From the NCBI GenBank assembly GCA_030144725.1, contig JASKMD010000005.1:3165596-3229595 (forward strand): 64,000 nt of DNA, given 5' to 3'. The notes below the pieces were generated by a model. The model saw only the letters and a program-made list of their open reading frames with translations, ran no database searches and had not been told where the DNA came from. Both the position numbers and the translations under genes were made by a program. The DNA is from Haematococcus lacustris. Its lineage: Eukaryota; Chlorophyta; Chlorophyceae; Chlamydomonadales; Haematococcaceae. Every line of letters starts with the position of its first letter. The stretch's first letter is position 1. Shown in pieces: positions 30,247-41,230 of the stretch.

Positions 30247-30984
30247 AGCCTTAAAGCACTTTTTCTGATTCTGAACATCTCACTTTCAAGGCATTCAAGG
30301 CATCCGTCCAACACTTAGTCGAAGCATCGTGTAGCCGGTATTGCAGCGATGGCATCGCACGAGGTTACCCATACTCGCAGCCGCATCTAGCCCATACTCG
30401 CAGCCACATACTCGGCAATCAACCTCGCGGCCACACAGCTGGTCCACAGATGGCATCGCACGAGGTTACCCATACTCGCAGCCACATCTAGCCATACTCG
30501 CAGCCACATACTCGCAGCCACATACTCGGCAGCCACATCTAGCCCATACCTCGCGGCCACACAGCTGGTCTAGCAGCGCAGAAGCATACCTGCGAGGCAG
30601 CTCGGTGCGAGGATCTCACCTCGCAGCCAGCCTCGCAGCCATTTTCCTCGCAGCCAGCCTCGCAGCCAGTTTCGCAGCCAGCCTCGCAGCCAGCCTCGCA
30701 GCCAGCATCGCAGCTAGCCTCGCGGCCAGTTTCCTCGCAACGATTCTCCGCAATAAATTGCAAGCATTGATGCACCAACGCAAGGCAGGTGCAACGTGTT
30801 GTGAGCAGCGAAGAGGCCAGACGGACTATGGTAAGAGCTTAGGACCAAGGTAAGAGCTTAGAAGGAGCTAGCATTGCGCAGCATAGCCCTTAGTATCCAG
30901 CCTAACCGCTACCACACCTGGTTGCTGCAGGTCTTACAATCACGCCTAGTACCCCCCTGATTCACCACCCCCTCCCAGTCCCCC
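30247..30984. other. Spacer with CTCGCAGCCAG repeats
   Basis: Degenerate 12-mers of the CCTCGCAGCCAG type cover about 30,600-30,735. CCTAACCGCTACC followed by GGTTGCTGCAG near 30,900-30,930 looks like a branch point and 3-prime splice site of the C-rich module type. No coding gene is recognised. Confidence 0.5.
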
Positions 30985-31032
30985 TCACCACCACCACCAC
31001 CACCACCACCACCACCACCACCACCACCACCA
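30985..31032. repeat. (CCA)n microsatellite
   Basis: About 16 uninterrupted CCA triplets lead into the CCCAG array. Confidence 0.93.
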
Positions 31033-31092
31033 TTTCATCACCTCTCACAACGTTCCCACTGCTGCCTCCCTTGTGTTGCCTCCCTTGTGTTG

Positions 31093-31463
31093 CAGCCCAG
31101 CCCAGCCCAGCCCAGCCCAGCCCAGCCCAGCCCAGCCCAGCCCAGCCCAGCCCAGCCCAGCCCAGCCCAGCCCAGCCCAGCCCAGCCCAGCCCAGCCCAG
31201 CCCAGCCCAGCCCAGCCCAGCCCAGCCCAGCCCAGCCCAGCCCAGCCCAGCCCAGCCCAGCCCAGCCCAGCCCAGCCCAGCCCAGCCCAGCCCAGCCCAG
31301 CCCAGCCCAGCCCAGCCCAGCCCAGCCCAGCCCAGCCCAGCCCAGCCCAGCCCAGCCCAGCCCAGCCCAGCCCAGCCCAGCCCAGCCCAGCCCAGCCCAG
31401 CCCAGCCCAGCCCAGCCCAGCCCAGCCCAGCCCAGCCCAGCCCAGCCCAGCCCAGCCCAGCCC
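31093..31463. repeat. (CCCAG)n pentanucleotide array
   Basis: About 74 perfect units. The minus strand (CTGGG)n could form quadruplexes. A period of five makes all frames open on both strands, so the four overlapping 140-175 residue frames are not genes. It differs from the usual green-algal telomere repeat TTTTAGGG. Confidence 0.96.
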
Positions 31464-31582
31464 AACCCTACTCTCCCACACTGCACTTCCTACTGAGGTG
31501 AGGACAAAGGAAGGTGGGTTGTAATCGAGGGCTGCTACACCTGCCCCTCCATCTGCCAGCTCTACATCTCCCTACTCCAATG

Positions 31583-31650
31583 GTGAGTGCATCCGGTACC
31601 CATGTCCAATGTTTGCTTCCGTTGCACAAATCGTCACACCGTTGCCGCAG
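31583..31650 (+). other. Intron-like unit, 68 bp
   Basis: It begins GTGAGTGC after TG and ends TTGCCGCAG before GTCTTGTGCGCC. The diverged copy at about 36,435-36,500 has CCGCGG where this one has CCGCAG, so its acceptor is lost. Confidence 0.5.
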
Positions 31651-32084
31651 GTCTTGTGCGCCTACACCTGAGACTATCAATGCCCTCCCCACTTCTCTCG
31701 CCCTCCCCATGGACCTCCCCTTCCCTTCCCTCCCCTTCCTCCCCTTCCTCCCACACACATATACACCACACCCCAGCAAAAGGTGAGTGTAGGTATGTGG
31801 CACCCTGTGTCACCTCTCCCCTGACATCCCAGCAGCCAGGAGAAAGCCCACCCCACCCACCCTCTTCCCACCCCTCCCTTCCCCCTCTCCCTCCCTCTCC
31901 CCTCCCATACTTGTCAAGCCTACCCTTCCCCTCTCCCACCCTTCGATTGACGTGGCATCGCAACCCCCACCTCACCCCACCTTCCCTTCCCTAAACCCTA
32001 CACTCCCCACCGCAGTCCCACCCCACTGGCGCATGGGATATGTTGCCTGGTGTGAGCAGGTAGGAGGCCAGGAGGACCACAAAG

Positions 32085-32158
32085 GTAAGGCCACGGTGAT
32101 AGCTAACACAGTGCCCAGCCTGGTCACCCTACTGCGCGTGCACGCCCCTTGGTTGCAG
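32085..32158 (+). other. Intron-like unit, 74 bp
   Basis: AAAG|GTAAGGCC starts it, GATAGCTAAC offers a branch point, and GGTTGCAG ends it. The counterpart at 37,215-37,288 has the same length with GTGAGG and TTGTAG, changes that keep splice signals. Confidence 0.5.
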
Positions 32159-32218
32159 GTCTGAGTGGGTCACCTCCCCTCCACTTTCCCCTATACAACC
32201 ACCCCCTCCCAATTCATC

Positions 32219-32424
32219 CTCCCCCGCCCCCGCCCCCGCCCCCGCCCCCGCCCCCGCCCCCGCCCCCGCCCCCGCCCCCGCCCCCGCCCCCGCCCCCGCC
32301 CCCGCCCCCGCCCCCACCCCCACCCATGCCCCCACCCACCCCAACCCATGCCCCCAACCCATGCCCCCACCCACCCCAACCCATGCCCCCAACCCAACCC
32401 ACCCCCGCCCAGCCCAACCCGGTT
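32219..32424. repeat. (CCCCCG)n and CCCAACCCATG repeats
   Basis: About 16 CCCCCG hexamers, then CCCCCACCCA and CCCAACCCATGC units. Long Pro or Arg/Pro frames here are repeat products. Confidence 0.9.
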
Positions 32425-32589
32425 GAGCCTCCCGCCTCCCCACCTCCCACCTCCCTGCCTCCCGCCTCCCCGTCTCCCGCCTCCCTGCCTCCCACCTCCC
32501 GCCTTCCACATCTACCTCCCCTCCCCGCCTTCACTCTTCCACTCCCCCCCCCCTTCACTCAGCAGCCAAAAGGTAGGTAAGTGCTACAG
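32425..32589. repeat. CCTCCCGCCTCC-type repeats
   Basis: Degenerate 14-mers (CTCCCGCCTCCCTGC and variants) are followed by AAAAGGTAGGTAAGTGC, the start motif that precedes each (CTG)nC6 array in this family. Confidence 0.8.
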
Positions 32590-33715
32590 TGCCCCTACTA
32601 TATCTGCTGCTGCTGCCACTGCTGCTGCTGCTGCTGCCACTGCTGCTGCTGCTGCTGCCCCTACTGCTGCTGCTGCTACCCCCCTACTGCTGCTGCTGCT
32701 GCCCCCCCTACTGCTGCTGCTGCCCCCCCCACGCTGCTGCTGCACCCCCCTACTGCTGCTGCTGCAACCCCCCCTACTGCTGCTGCTGCCCCCCCCGCCC
32801 CCGCCCCTGCTGCTGCTCCCGCCCCCCCCACTGCTGCTGCTGCCCCCGCCCACTGCTGCTGCTGCTGCCCCCCCCTACTGCTGCTGCTGCTGCCCCCGCC
32901 CCTGCTGCTGCTGCCCCCCCCACTGCTGCTGCTGCTCCCCGCCCTACTGCTGCTGCTGCCGCCCCCCCTACTGCTGCTGCTGCCCCCCCCACTGCTCCGC
33001 TGCTGCCCCCCCCACTGCTGCTGCTGCCCCCCCCTACTGCTGCTGCTGCCCCCCCCCTACTGCTGCTGCTGCTGCCCCCCTACTGCTGCTGCTGCTGCCC
33101 CCCCCTACTGCTGCTGCTGCTGCCCCCTGCTGCTGCTGCTGCTCCCCCCCTACTGCTGCTGCTGCTCCCCGCCCCTACTGCTGCTGCTGCTGCCCCCCTA
33201 CTGCTGCTGCTGCTGCCCCCCCTACTGCTGCTGCTGCTGCCCCCTGCTGCTGCTGCTGCCCCCCCCTACTGCTGCTGCTGCTGCCCCCCTCCTGCTGCTG
33301 CTGCCCCCACCCCCACCCATGCTGGCCTCCCGCCTCCCCACCTCCCGCCTCCCTGCCTGCCGCCCCCCGTACTCCCGCTGCTGCTGCCCCCCCTACTGCT
33401 GCTGCTGCTACCCCCCCTCCCCGCCTTCACTCTTCCACTCCCCCCCCTTCCTAGCAGCAGAGGTGCTACAGTGCCCCCACTACTAGCTGCTGCTGCTGCC
33501 ACTGCTGCTGCTGCTGCTGCGCACCCTGCTGCTGCTGCTGACCCCCCTACTGCTGCTGCTGCTGCCCCCCTGCTGCTGCTGCTGCTAGCCCCCCCTGCTG
33601 CTGCTGCTGCTGCCCCCCTGCTGCTGCTGCTGCTGCCCCCCCCCTGCTGCTGCTGCTGCCCCCCCGCTGCTGCTGCTGCTGCGCCCCCGCTGCTGCTGCT
33701 GCCACCCAGCGCTGC
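32590..33715. repeat. (CTG)nC6 minisatellite, 1.1 kb
   Basis: (CTG)3-5 runs alternate with C4-C8 blocks, the reverse orientation of the arrays at 2.3 and 13.2 kb. A second start motif (GAGGTGCTACAGTGCCCC) at about 33,460 indicates two joined arrays. Cys/Pro/Leu/Ala frames are products of the repeat. Confidence 0.93.
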
Positions 33716-34285
33716 TGCCTACAGTACTGTAGGTGTCTACAGTACTGTAGGTGTCTACAGTACTGTAGGGTGTCTACAGTACTGTAGGGGTCTACAGTAC
33801 TGTAGGTGTCTACAGTACTGTAGGGTGTCTACAGTACTGTAGGATGTCTACAGTACTGTAGGTGTCTACAGTACTGTAGGATGTCTACAGTACTGTAGGG
33901 GTCTACAGTACTGTAGGGGTCTACAGTACTGTAGGATGTCTACAGTACTGTAGGTATCTACAGTACTGTAGGTGTCTGCAGTACTGTAGATGTCTACAGT
34001 ACTGTAGATGTCTACAGTACTGTAGGTGTCTACAGTACTGTAGGTGTCTACAGTACTGTAGGGGTCTACAGTACTGTGGGATGTCTACAGTACTGTAGGA
34101 TGTCTACAGTACTGTAGATGTCTACAGTACTGTAGGAGGTCTACAGTACTGTAGGGGTCTACAGTACTGTAGGGGTCTACAGTACTGTAGACACCTACAG
34201 TACTGTAGACGTCCTACAGTACTGTAGGGGTCTACAGTACCGTAGGTGTCTACAGTACTGTAGACGCCTACAGTACTGTAGGTGC
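33716..34285. repeat. Palindromic satellite, array 2
   Basis: The same CTACAGTACTGTAG palindrome as array 1, but with spacers GTGT, ATGT, GGGT or GGATGT, so units are 18-20 bp. The palindrome is kept almost perfectly in about 30 units while spacers vary. Confidence 0.95.
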
Positions 34286-34983
34286 CTTCCCCCCATGCAT
34301 CCTTAACCCCCATGCCCCCTTCGCCCCCATGCAGGAACAACTCAATGTAGCCCAAGCTCGTTTGCTATCCCGACAGTGCTATGCAAATGCGCTGACAACA
34401 AAGCGTGCCTATGTTGCCCAGCCCAGCCCAGCCCTGCCCAGCCCTACTCAGCCTCTAGGATTCGTTACCGACCCTGAGCCTAGCCCTTGTGTTAGGAACA
34501 CAAGTGGTGATGTAATGATGGAGGCTAAGAGTCATGATGTAATGATGTGAGGTTAGATGTAATGATGGATGGTTGAGGGCCAACCGCAAACAACTTTTGG
34601 GGCAATCTCTGCCGCACTCGATATTACACGGGAGGGTGCGGTGCAGGAGGTTGTTGTGGTTGCGGGGCATCATCAACACCCACAGCTTTGCGGGAGCTTG
34701 CAAGCCGAGCTACCCAGTACAACCGACAGAACGGACCTAGCTTGCGATAGAGACGGGCCCCGGCCTTAGACCTTACACGTATGTATGTAGCTCCCTATGG
34801 CGACCTTATTGCGTGGACACAACTTTCGGCACAAATAACCATATCGAGCTTGCGGGCCTACGCTTCGACGCCTCTCACTATTTATAGCACGCAGAAGCTG
34901 ACGGTGCAATCGCGGTAGCAAATGGTGGTTTGAATGTGGAGAACAACATGATACCCTATTTACAAGAGACCTTGTCAAATCTG
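34286..34983. other. Unique spacer with TATA-like site
   Basis: Three GTAATGATG-containing repeats lie near 34,510-34,570. TATAAATAG occurs on the minus strand at 34,878-34,886 in a promoter-like GC-rich setting. No coding region is identified on either strand. Confidence 0.45.
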
Positions 34984-35098
34984 ACCTACAGTACTGTAGA
35001 CGTCTACAGTACTGTAGACACCTACAGTACTGTAGATGTCTACAGTACTGTAGACATCTACAGTACTGTAGACATGCTACAGTACTGTAGGTACCTAC
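34984..35098. repeat. Palindromic satellite, array 3
   Basis: Six CTACAGTACTGTAG units with ACGT, ACAC, ATGT, ACAT and ACATG spacers, ending in GGTACC as in array 1. This is the smallest of the three arrays. Confidence 0.94.
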
Positions 35099-35776
35099 AC
35101 TCCAACTGCTCACATACTCAGAATTTCAACAAGCGTCAAGTGGCGTTGGAGTCGCAAGGACAATCCGAGGCGAACCGCATAAAAAAACTACCCCCCTAGG
35201 ATGACGAATATCCGCACTAATTTGCCTGTGTGTGGCTATCCCTGTGCAGGTATGTGGCTCCCTCTACTTAGCTTAACCACTGGCGTGCCTTTTGTGCTGC
35301 TGTAGGATTAATGGTCTTACCTCTTCCCTTTGCCACCACCACCTCGAAGTCCGTCGTCGCACATGCCTTGACCTACTCCCTTCCGTACCTTGCAGCCTAC
35401 CTCGCAGCCTACCGTACCTTGCAGCCTACCTCGCAGCCTCCCTCCCTCCCTCCCCCCCTACCTCCCTCCCTCCCCCCCTACCTCCCTCCCTCCCGACCTA
35501 CTCCCTCCCTCCCTCCCTCCCTTCCTCCCTCCCTTCCTCTCCTTTCCCTTCCCCCTGGCTGATTGCAGGTGTAATGGGCACCTCCCCTTCCCTCTACAGT
35601 ATACAACCACCCCCTCCCAGTTTGACATTACATTTCCCCCTCCCTCAACCTCACCCTTGTCACGGCGCAGCCGCTGCCTTTAATCTTACAGTGTGAGCGG
35701 CATGTCCACTTAGAAATGTCCACCGCACTTCCTACTATCCACACTCTCGCACAGCAACTGAGCCCAGGTTTAGAAC
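35099..35776 (+). other. C-rich module fragments with a 56-bp intron-like unit
   Basis: This contains the intron-like unit 35,250-35,305, CCTACCTCGCAGCC repeats and a CCCTCCCT-rich run at about 35,435-35,545. ATTGCAG near 35,562 followed by GTGTAATGGGCACC is another acceptor-like junction. No gene is recognised. Confidence 0.5.
35250..35305 (+). other. Intron-like unit, 56 bp
   Basis: It begins GTATGTGGCTCCC, has CTTAACCACT as a branch-point candidate, and ends GCTGTAG. It is a diverged partner of 36,757-36,812, with exactly the same length. Confidence 0.55.
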
Positions 35777-35852
35777 GGGACCCTCGGGAGTCGAACCCGA
35801 ATGGTGAGCTGGTAGCAGCTCACCACTGACCTCCTCAGTCACTCTGCTAAAG
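35777..35852 (-). ncRNA. tRNA-like sequence, probable SINE head or tRNA pseudogene
   Basis: On the minus strand, 35,800-35,784 forms a perfect tRNA T-arm (5-bp stem, 7-nt TTCGACT loop) with the box B sequence GGTTCGACTCC. TAGCAGAGTGAC at 35,849-35,838 fits box A. Between them is an 8-bp stem GGTGAGCT/AGCTCACC with a 6-nt loop, not a normal anticodon arm. The bases GGGTCCC after the T-arm have no pairing partner at the 5-prime side. It cannot be a standard tRNA; a Pol III promoter of a tRNA-derived SINE is the best reading. Confidence 0.55.
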
Positions 35853-36508
35853 TGTGGTTTACGGATACGCATAAGCGCACCGTCACAACCCTCACCCTCA
35901 CCCTGGCAGTTTCACCACTTTCACCTCTCCCCAACCCCTGCTTCCCCCCTCCCCGTCACCTCCCCCCTGGCATCCCAGCCCCCTCCCTTACCCCAGCAGA
36001 CAGAAGAGAGCCCACCCCACCCTCAACGCTCAACCCTACCCTGGCTCTTCCACCCCCACCACTAACAACACCACTCCAAGGTAAGAGCCAACTCCACTCC
36101 AAGGTAATAGCCAACAGGGAGCCAACATGGCGCAGCATGGAGCAGCACGGCGTTAGCGGTGAGTGGGTCGCCCTTGCCTTTCAGTGTCCATTATCACCCA
36201 GCCTAACCACTAGCACGCACCGTGTTTGTTGCAGGTCTGATGATCACTCCACCTTCACCCCCCACCTTCACCCCCCACCCTCACCCTCACCCTCACCTTC
36301 ACGCCCAGCCCAGCCCAGCCCAGCCCTGCCCTACTCTCCCACCCTGCACTTCCTACTGAGGTGAGGACAAAGGATGGTGGGTTGTAGTGGATGGCTGCTA
36401 CCTCTGCCAGCTCTACATCTCCCTACTCTATTGGTGAGTGCATCCAGTACCCATGTCCTATGTTTGCTTCTGTTGACAAATCGTCACACCGTTGCCGCGG
36501 GTCTTGCG
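35853..36508 (+). other. C-rich module with intron-like units, copy b
   Basis: This contains CCAAGGTAAGAGCCAACTCC, the intron-like unit 36,159-36,234 (GTGAGTGG start, CTAACCACTAGC branch point, GTTGCAG end) and a second, acceptor-damaged unit at about 36,435-36,500. It matches, in reverse, the sequences around E2. Confidence 0.55.
36159..36234 (+). other. Intron-like unit, 76 bp
   Basis: AGCG|GTGAGTGGG begins it, CAGCCTAACCACTAGC lies about 35 nt before the end, and TTGTTGCAG|GTCTGATG ends it. Confidence 0.5.
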
Positions 36509-38357
36509 CGCCTACACTTGAGACTATTAATGCCCTCCCTCCCTTCTTCCCCACTTCTCTCGCCCTCCCCATGGACCTCTCCTTCCCTTCCCTCCCCTTC
36601 CTCCTCTACCTCCTTTCCCCCGCTTCTCCATCATCCCGTCCCCCTCTGGGTCCTATTACCCCCTCCAGCAACAGCAGCAGCCTTCCTCCCCCTCCGCCTC
36701 CTCACCCTCACCATCTACACACATATACACCTCACCCCAACAAAAGATGAGTGCAGGTATGTGGCACCCTGTACCTACCCTAACCGCTAGCATGCCCCTT
36801 GTCCCGCTGCAGGATTGATCATCACACCCTTCCCCTTTTCCTCCCCTTTCCCACGCCCACCACCATCGCCAAGCTGGTCGTCCCCCACATCCACCTCTCC
36901 CCACCCCCACTTCCCCCCTCCCCGTCACCTCTCCCCTGACATCCCAGCAACCAAGAGAAAGCCCACCCCATCCACCCTCTTGCCACTACCACCACCACCA
37001 CCACCCCCTCCCTTCCCCCTCTCCCTCTCTCCCATGCTTGTCAAGCCTACCCTTCCCCTATCCCACCCTTCGATTGACGTGGCATCGCAGCCCCCACCTC
37101 ATCCCACCTTCCCTTCCCTTCACCCTACTACACACCCCACCGCAGCCCCACCCCACTGGCGCATGGGATATGTTGCCTGGTGTGAGCAGGTAGGAGGCCA
37201 GGAGAACCCCAAAGGTGAGGCCACGGTGATAGCTAACATAGTGCCCAACCTGGTCACCCTACCTCACGTGCACGCCCCTTGGTTGTAGGTCTGATGGGTC
37301 ACCTCCCCTCCACTTCCCCTACACAACCACCCCCTCCCAATTTATCCTCCCCGGCCCCCGCTCCCTCTCCCGCCCCGACCCCCGCCCATGCCCCCAACCC
37401 ATGCCCCTACACAACCCAACCCAGGACCCTACCAAACCCAACCCATGCCCCTAACCCAACCCACCCCGCCTTCAAGCCACCCCGCCCATTTAAACCCAAC
37501 TGAGCCTCCCGCCTCCCCGCCTCCCGCATCCCTGCCTCCCGCCTCCCCGCCTTCCGCCTCCCTGCCTCCCGCCCTTTACATCTACCCTCCCTCCCCGCCT
37601 TCAAACCTCCACTCCCACCCCCTTCCCAGCAGCAGTCATAGCAAGCAGCCAAAAGGTAGGTAGGTGCTATAGTGCCCCTACTATCTGCTGCTGCTGCCCC
37701 CCTTGCTGTTGCTGCCCCCCTACTGTTGCTGCTGCCCCCCTACTGCTGCTGCTGCCCCCATGCTGCTGCTGCTGCCCCCATGTTGTTGCTGCTGCTGCCC
37801 CCATGCCCCCTACTGCTGCTGCTGCTACTGCTGCAGCCCCCCTGCAGCTGCTGCTGCTGCTGCCCCCCTACCTTGATTGCAGGCCTGGTGATTGCAGGTC
37901 TGATGAACACCTCTCCTCCACTTTCCCTACACGACCACCCCCGTTCCAGCAGCAGTCATCAAGCAGCCAAAAGGTAGGTAGGTGCTATAGTGCCCCTACT
38001 ATCTGCTGCTGCAGCCCCCCTGCCCCCCTGCTGCTGCTGCTGCTGCTGCAGCCCCCCTGCCCCCCTGCTGCTGCTGCTGCTGCTGCAGCCCCCCCACTGC
38101 TGCTGCTGCAGCCCCCCTGCCCCCCTACTGCTGCTGCTGCCCCCCCACTGCTGCTGCTGCTGCCCACCTGCCCCCTTGCTGTTGCTGCTGCCCCCATGCT
38201 GCTGCTGCTCCCGTGCCCCCCTGCCCCCCTGCTGCTGCTGTTGGTCACAGCCAGCCAGTACTGGTCACCCCCAGCGTCGGTGAGCCAGCGCTGGTCGGTC
38301 AACCAGCGTTGGTCGGTCAACCAGCGCTGGTCGGTCAACCAGCGCTGGACCGTCAAC
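36509..38357 (+). repeat. C-rich unit U1
   Basis: This is the first of three long copies (see 39,117 and 46,191). Order: CCTCC-rich segment, 56-bp intron-like unit 36,757-36,812, CCA-rich segment, 74-bp intron-like unit 37,215-37,288, CCCAACCC repeats, two (CTG)nC6 arrays, then four 18-bp CCAGCGCTGG units. It joins LINE sequence at about 38,353 through a short shared ACCATCG-type stretch. Confidence 0.8.
36757..36812 (+). other. Intron-like unit, 56 bp
   Basis: It begins GTATGTGGCACCC, has ACCCTAACCGCTAGC as branch-point candidate, and ends CCGCTGCAG. It is preserved in U2 and U3. Confidence 0.55.
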
Positions 38358-39112
38358 CATCGTGGTGCTCGATCGGGTCAGAGACGGGAAGGTGGTAGTG
38401 GAGGCCCTGGGCCTGTTTCACGCCGCTGGGGGCCCTGCGCTGAGTGTGAGCAAGAGCTCAGCCCTGCCGTGCGCCCAGCCAGATCCCGGGCTGGGTTATC
38501 AGGGGGGCTCGGGACCCGAGGGGGCAGGGAGGGGAGGTAGGGGGGGGGGGAGGGGGGGCAGGGGGCGGGCAGGGGCAGGTGGGCGAGCAGGGGCTAGGGG
38601 GTGGGCTGGGGGAAGGTGGCGGGCAAGGACAGCAGCAGGGCTGGCGGGAGCAGGGTGGGGAGCAGGAGCCGGAGGTGGTCATCCCAGCTGTCCGAGCGGG
38701 GGTGCCAGTCCGCCACCTAGGGGCCCCTCTTTGGGGCGGCGTCCTACGCTGCCACCAGCGAGGCCGCCTTCGGTAGGGCGGCGGCGGCCATGATGGCAGC
38801 CTCCCTCCCTTGGCGGCCCCAAGGCATCAACCTCTTGGGGCGGGCGCAGGTGGCACAGCAGTGCCTGGCCTCCAAGTCCATCTACCAAATGGCTTTCGTG
38901 CAACCCTCCGCTCCTCTGGCGCAAGCCATGGCCTTGGCTGTCAACCGCTTTGTGGCAGCTTCAGACCTGCCCCAGGAGCGCAGCCCAACAGCAGCCGCCT
39001 CTACCCTAGCAAGGCGATCTGCGTGATGTTCCGTGCGGTGCCCCCCGCTAGCCAATGCTTCTTCTCGGTGATGGCGGAGCCGCTGTGGTACAACGCGCAA
39101 GTTCGCATGAAC
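38358..39112 (+). pseudogene. LINE ORF2 fragment (reverse transcriptase, after YADD)
   Basis: It matches the ORF2 of the minus-strand LINE from I-V-V-L-D-R-V just after the YADD motif, through the Gly-rich linker and the R-H-L-G motif, to A-I-C-V-M. It then jumps over about 75 residues to F-R-A-V-P-P (junction at 39,028/39,029) and stops at A-Q-V-R-M-N-P, where C-rich unit U2 begins. The Gly-rich part is frameshifted. It is non-functional. Confidence 0.85.
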
Positions 39113-39116
39113 CCGC

Positions 39117-41230
39117 GGGTCTTGCGCGCCTACACTTGAGACTATTAATGCCCTCCCTCCCTTCTTCCCCACTTCTCTCGCCCTCCCCATGGACCTCTCC
39201 TTCCCTTCCCTCCCCTTCCTCCTCTACCTCCTTTCCCCCGCTTCTCCATCATCCCGTCCCCCTCTGGGTCCTATTACCCCCTCCAGCAACAGCAGCAGCC
39301 TTCCTCCCCCTCCGCCTCCTCACCCTCACCATCTACACACATATACACCTCACCCCAGCAAAAGATGAGTGCAGGTATGTGGCACCCTGTACCTACCCTA
39401 ACCGCTAGCATGCCCCTTGTCCCGCTGCAGGATTGATCATCACACCCTTCCCCTTTTCCTCCCCTTTCCCACGCCCACCACCATCGCCAAGCTGGTCGTC
39501 CCCCACATCCACCTCTCCCCACCCCCACTTCCCCCCTCCCCGTCACCTCTCCCCTGACATCCCAGCAACCAAGAGAAAGCCCACCCCATCCACCCTCTTG
39601 CCACTACCACCACCACCACCACCCCCTCCCTTCCCCCTCTCCCTCTCTCCCATGCTTGTCAAGCCTACCCTTCCCCTATCCCACCCTTCGATTGACGTGG
39701 CATCGCAGCCCCCACCTCATCCCACCTTCCCTTCCCTTCACCCTACTACACACCCCACCGCAGCCCCACCCCACTGGCGCATGGGATATGTTGCCTGGTG
39801 TGAGCAGGTAGGAGGCCAGGAGAACCCCAAAGGTGAGGCCACGGTGATAGCTAACATAGTGCCCAACCTAGTCACCCTACCTCACGTGCACGCCCCTTGG
39901 TTGTAGGTCTGATGGGTCACCTCCCCTCCACTTCCCCTACACAACCACCCCCTCCCAATTTATCCTCCCCGGCCCCCGCTCCCTCTCCCGCCCCGACCCC
40001 CGCCCATGCCCCCAACCCATGCCCCTACACAACCCAACCCAGGACCCTACCAAACCCAACCCATGCCCCTAACCCAACCCACCCCGCCTTCAAGCCACCC
40101 CGCCCATTTAAACCCAACTGAGCCTCCCGCCTCCCCGCCTCCCGCATCCCTGCCTCCCGCCTCCCCGCCTCCCGCATCCCTGCCTCCCGCCTTTTACATC
40201 TACCCTCCCTCCCCGCCTTCAAACCTCCACTCCCACCCCCTTCCCAGCAGCAGTCATAGCAAGCAGCCAAATGGTAGGTAGGTGCTATAGTGCCCCTACT
40301 ATCTGCTGCTGCTGCCCCCCTTGCTGTTGCTGCCCCCCTACTGTTGCTGCTGCCCCCCTACTGCTGCTGCTGCCCCCATGCTGCTGCTGCTGCCCCCATG
40401 TTGTTGCTGCTGCTGCCCCCATGCCCCCTACTGCTGCTGCTGCTACTGCTGCAGCCCCCCTGCAGCTGCTGCTGCTGCCCCCCTACCTTGATTGCAGGCC
40501 TGGTGATTGCAGGTCTGATGAACACCTCTCCTCCACTTTCCCTACACGACCACCCCCTTTCCAGCAGCAGTCATCAAGCAGCCAAAAGGTAGGTAGGTGC
40601 TATAGTGCCCCTACTATCTGCTGCTGCAGCCCCCCTGCCCCCCTGCTGCTGCTGCTGCTGCTGCTGCAGCCCCCCTGCCCCCCTGCTGCTGCTGCTGCTG
40701 CTGCAGCCCCCCCACTGCTGCTACTGCAGCCCCCCTGCCCCCCTACTGCTGCTGCTGCCCCCCCACTGCTGCTGCTGCTGCCCACCTGCCCCCCTGCTGT
40801 TGCTGCTGCCCCCATGCTGCTGCTGCTCCCGTGCCCCCCTGCCCCCCTGCTGCTGCTGCTGGTCACAGCCAGCCAGTACTGGTCACCCCCAGCGTCGGTG
40901 AGCCAGCGCTGGTTGGTTAACCAGCGTTGGTCGGTCAACCAGCGCTGGTCGGTCAACCAGCGCTGGACCGTCAACCAGCGCTGGTCGGTCAACCAGCGCT
41001 GGTCGGTCAACCAGCGCTGGTCCGTCAACCAGCGCTGGTCCGTCAACCAGCGCTGGTCCGTCAACCAGCGCTGGTCCGTCAACCAGCGCTGGTCCGTCAA
41101 CCAGCGCTGGTCGGTCAACCAGCGCTGGTCGGTCAACCAGCGTTGGTCGGTCAACCAGCGCTGGTCGGTCAACCAGCGCTGGTCGGTCAACCAGCGCTGG
41201 TCGGTCAACCAGCGCTGGTCCGTCAACCGG
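39117..41230 (+). repeat. C-rich unit U2
   Basis: This is near-identical to U3 (46,191-48,308), including array lengths, and similar to U1. The terminal 18-bp CAACCAGCGCTGGTCGGT array at 40,905-41,230 has about 18 units against four in U1. The Asn-Gln-Arg-Trp-Ser-Val and Leu-Val-Gly-Gln-Pro-Ala frames are products of the 18-bp period. Confidence 0.85.

Larger units (their letters stand above)
31464..32218 (+). other. C-rich module with intron-like units, copy a
   Basis: This is the first plus-strand copy of a C-rich family recurring at 35.9-38.3, 39.1-41.2 and 46.2-48.3 kb. Intron-like segments at 31,583-31,650 and 32,085-32,158 have consensus GT starts and AG ends. The segments between them are Pro/Ser/Leu-rich in every frame, and I cannot tell whether they are exons of a real gene. 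Confidence 0.55.

Noticed and set aside
31038..31524. Five overlapping 140-175 residue frames of Gln-Pro-Ser-Pro-Ala or Gly-Leu-Gly-Trp-Ala
   Set aside because: A period-five array is open in all six frames.
34491..34950. Possible solo LTR beginning TGTTAGGAAC and ending GAACAACA
   Set aside because: The ends look LTR-like, but flanks (CCTTG and TGATA) do not form a target duplication and no partner copy is in the window.
35777..35852. Functional tRNA gene
   Set aside because: The T-arm is perfect, but the acceptor stem does not pair and the middle hairpin has an 8-bp stem with a 6-nt loop, so no anticodon arm exists.
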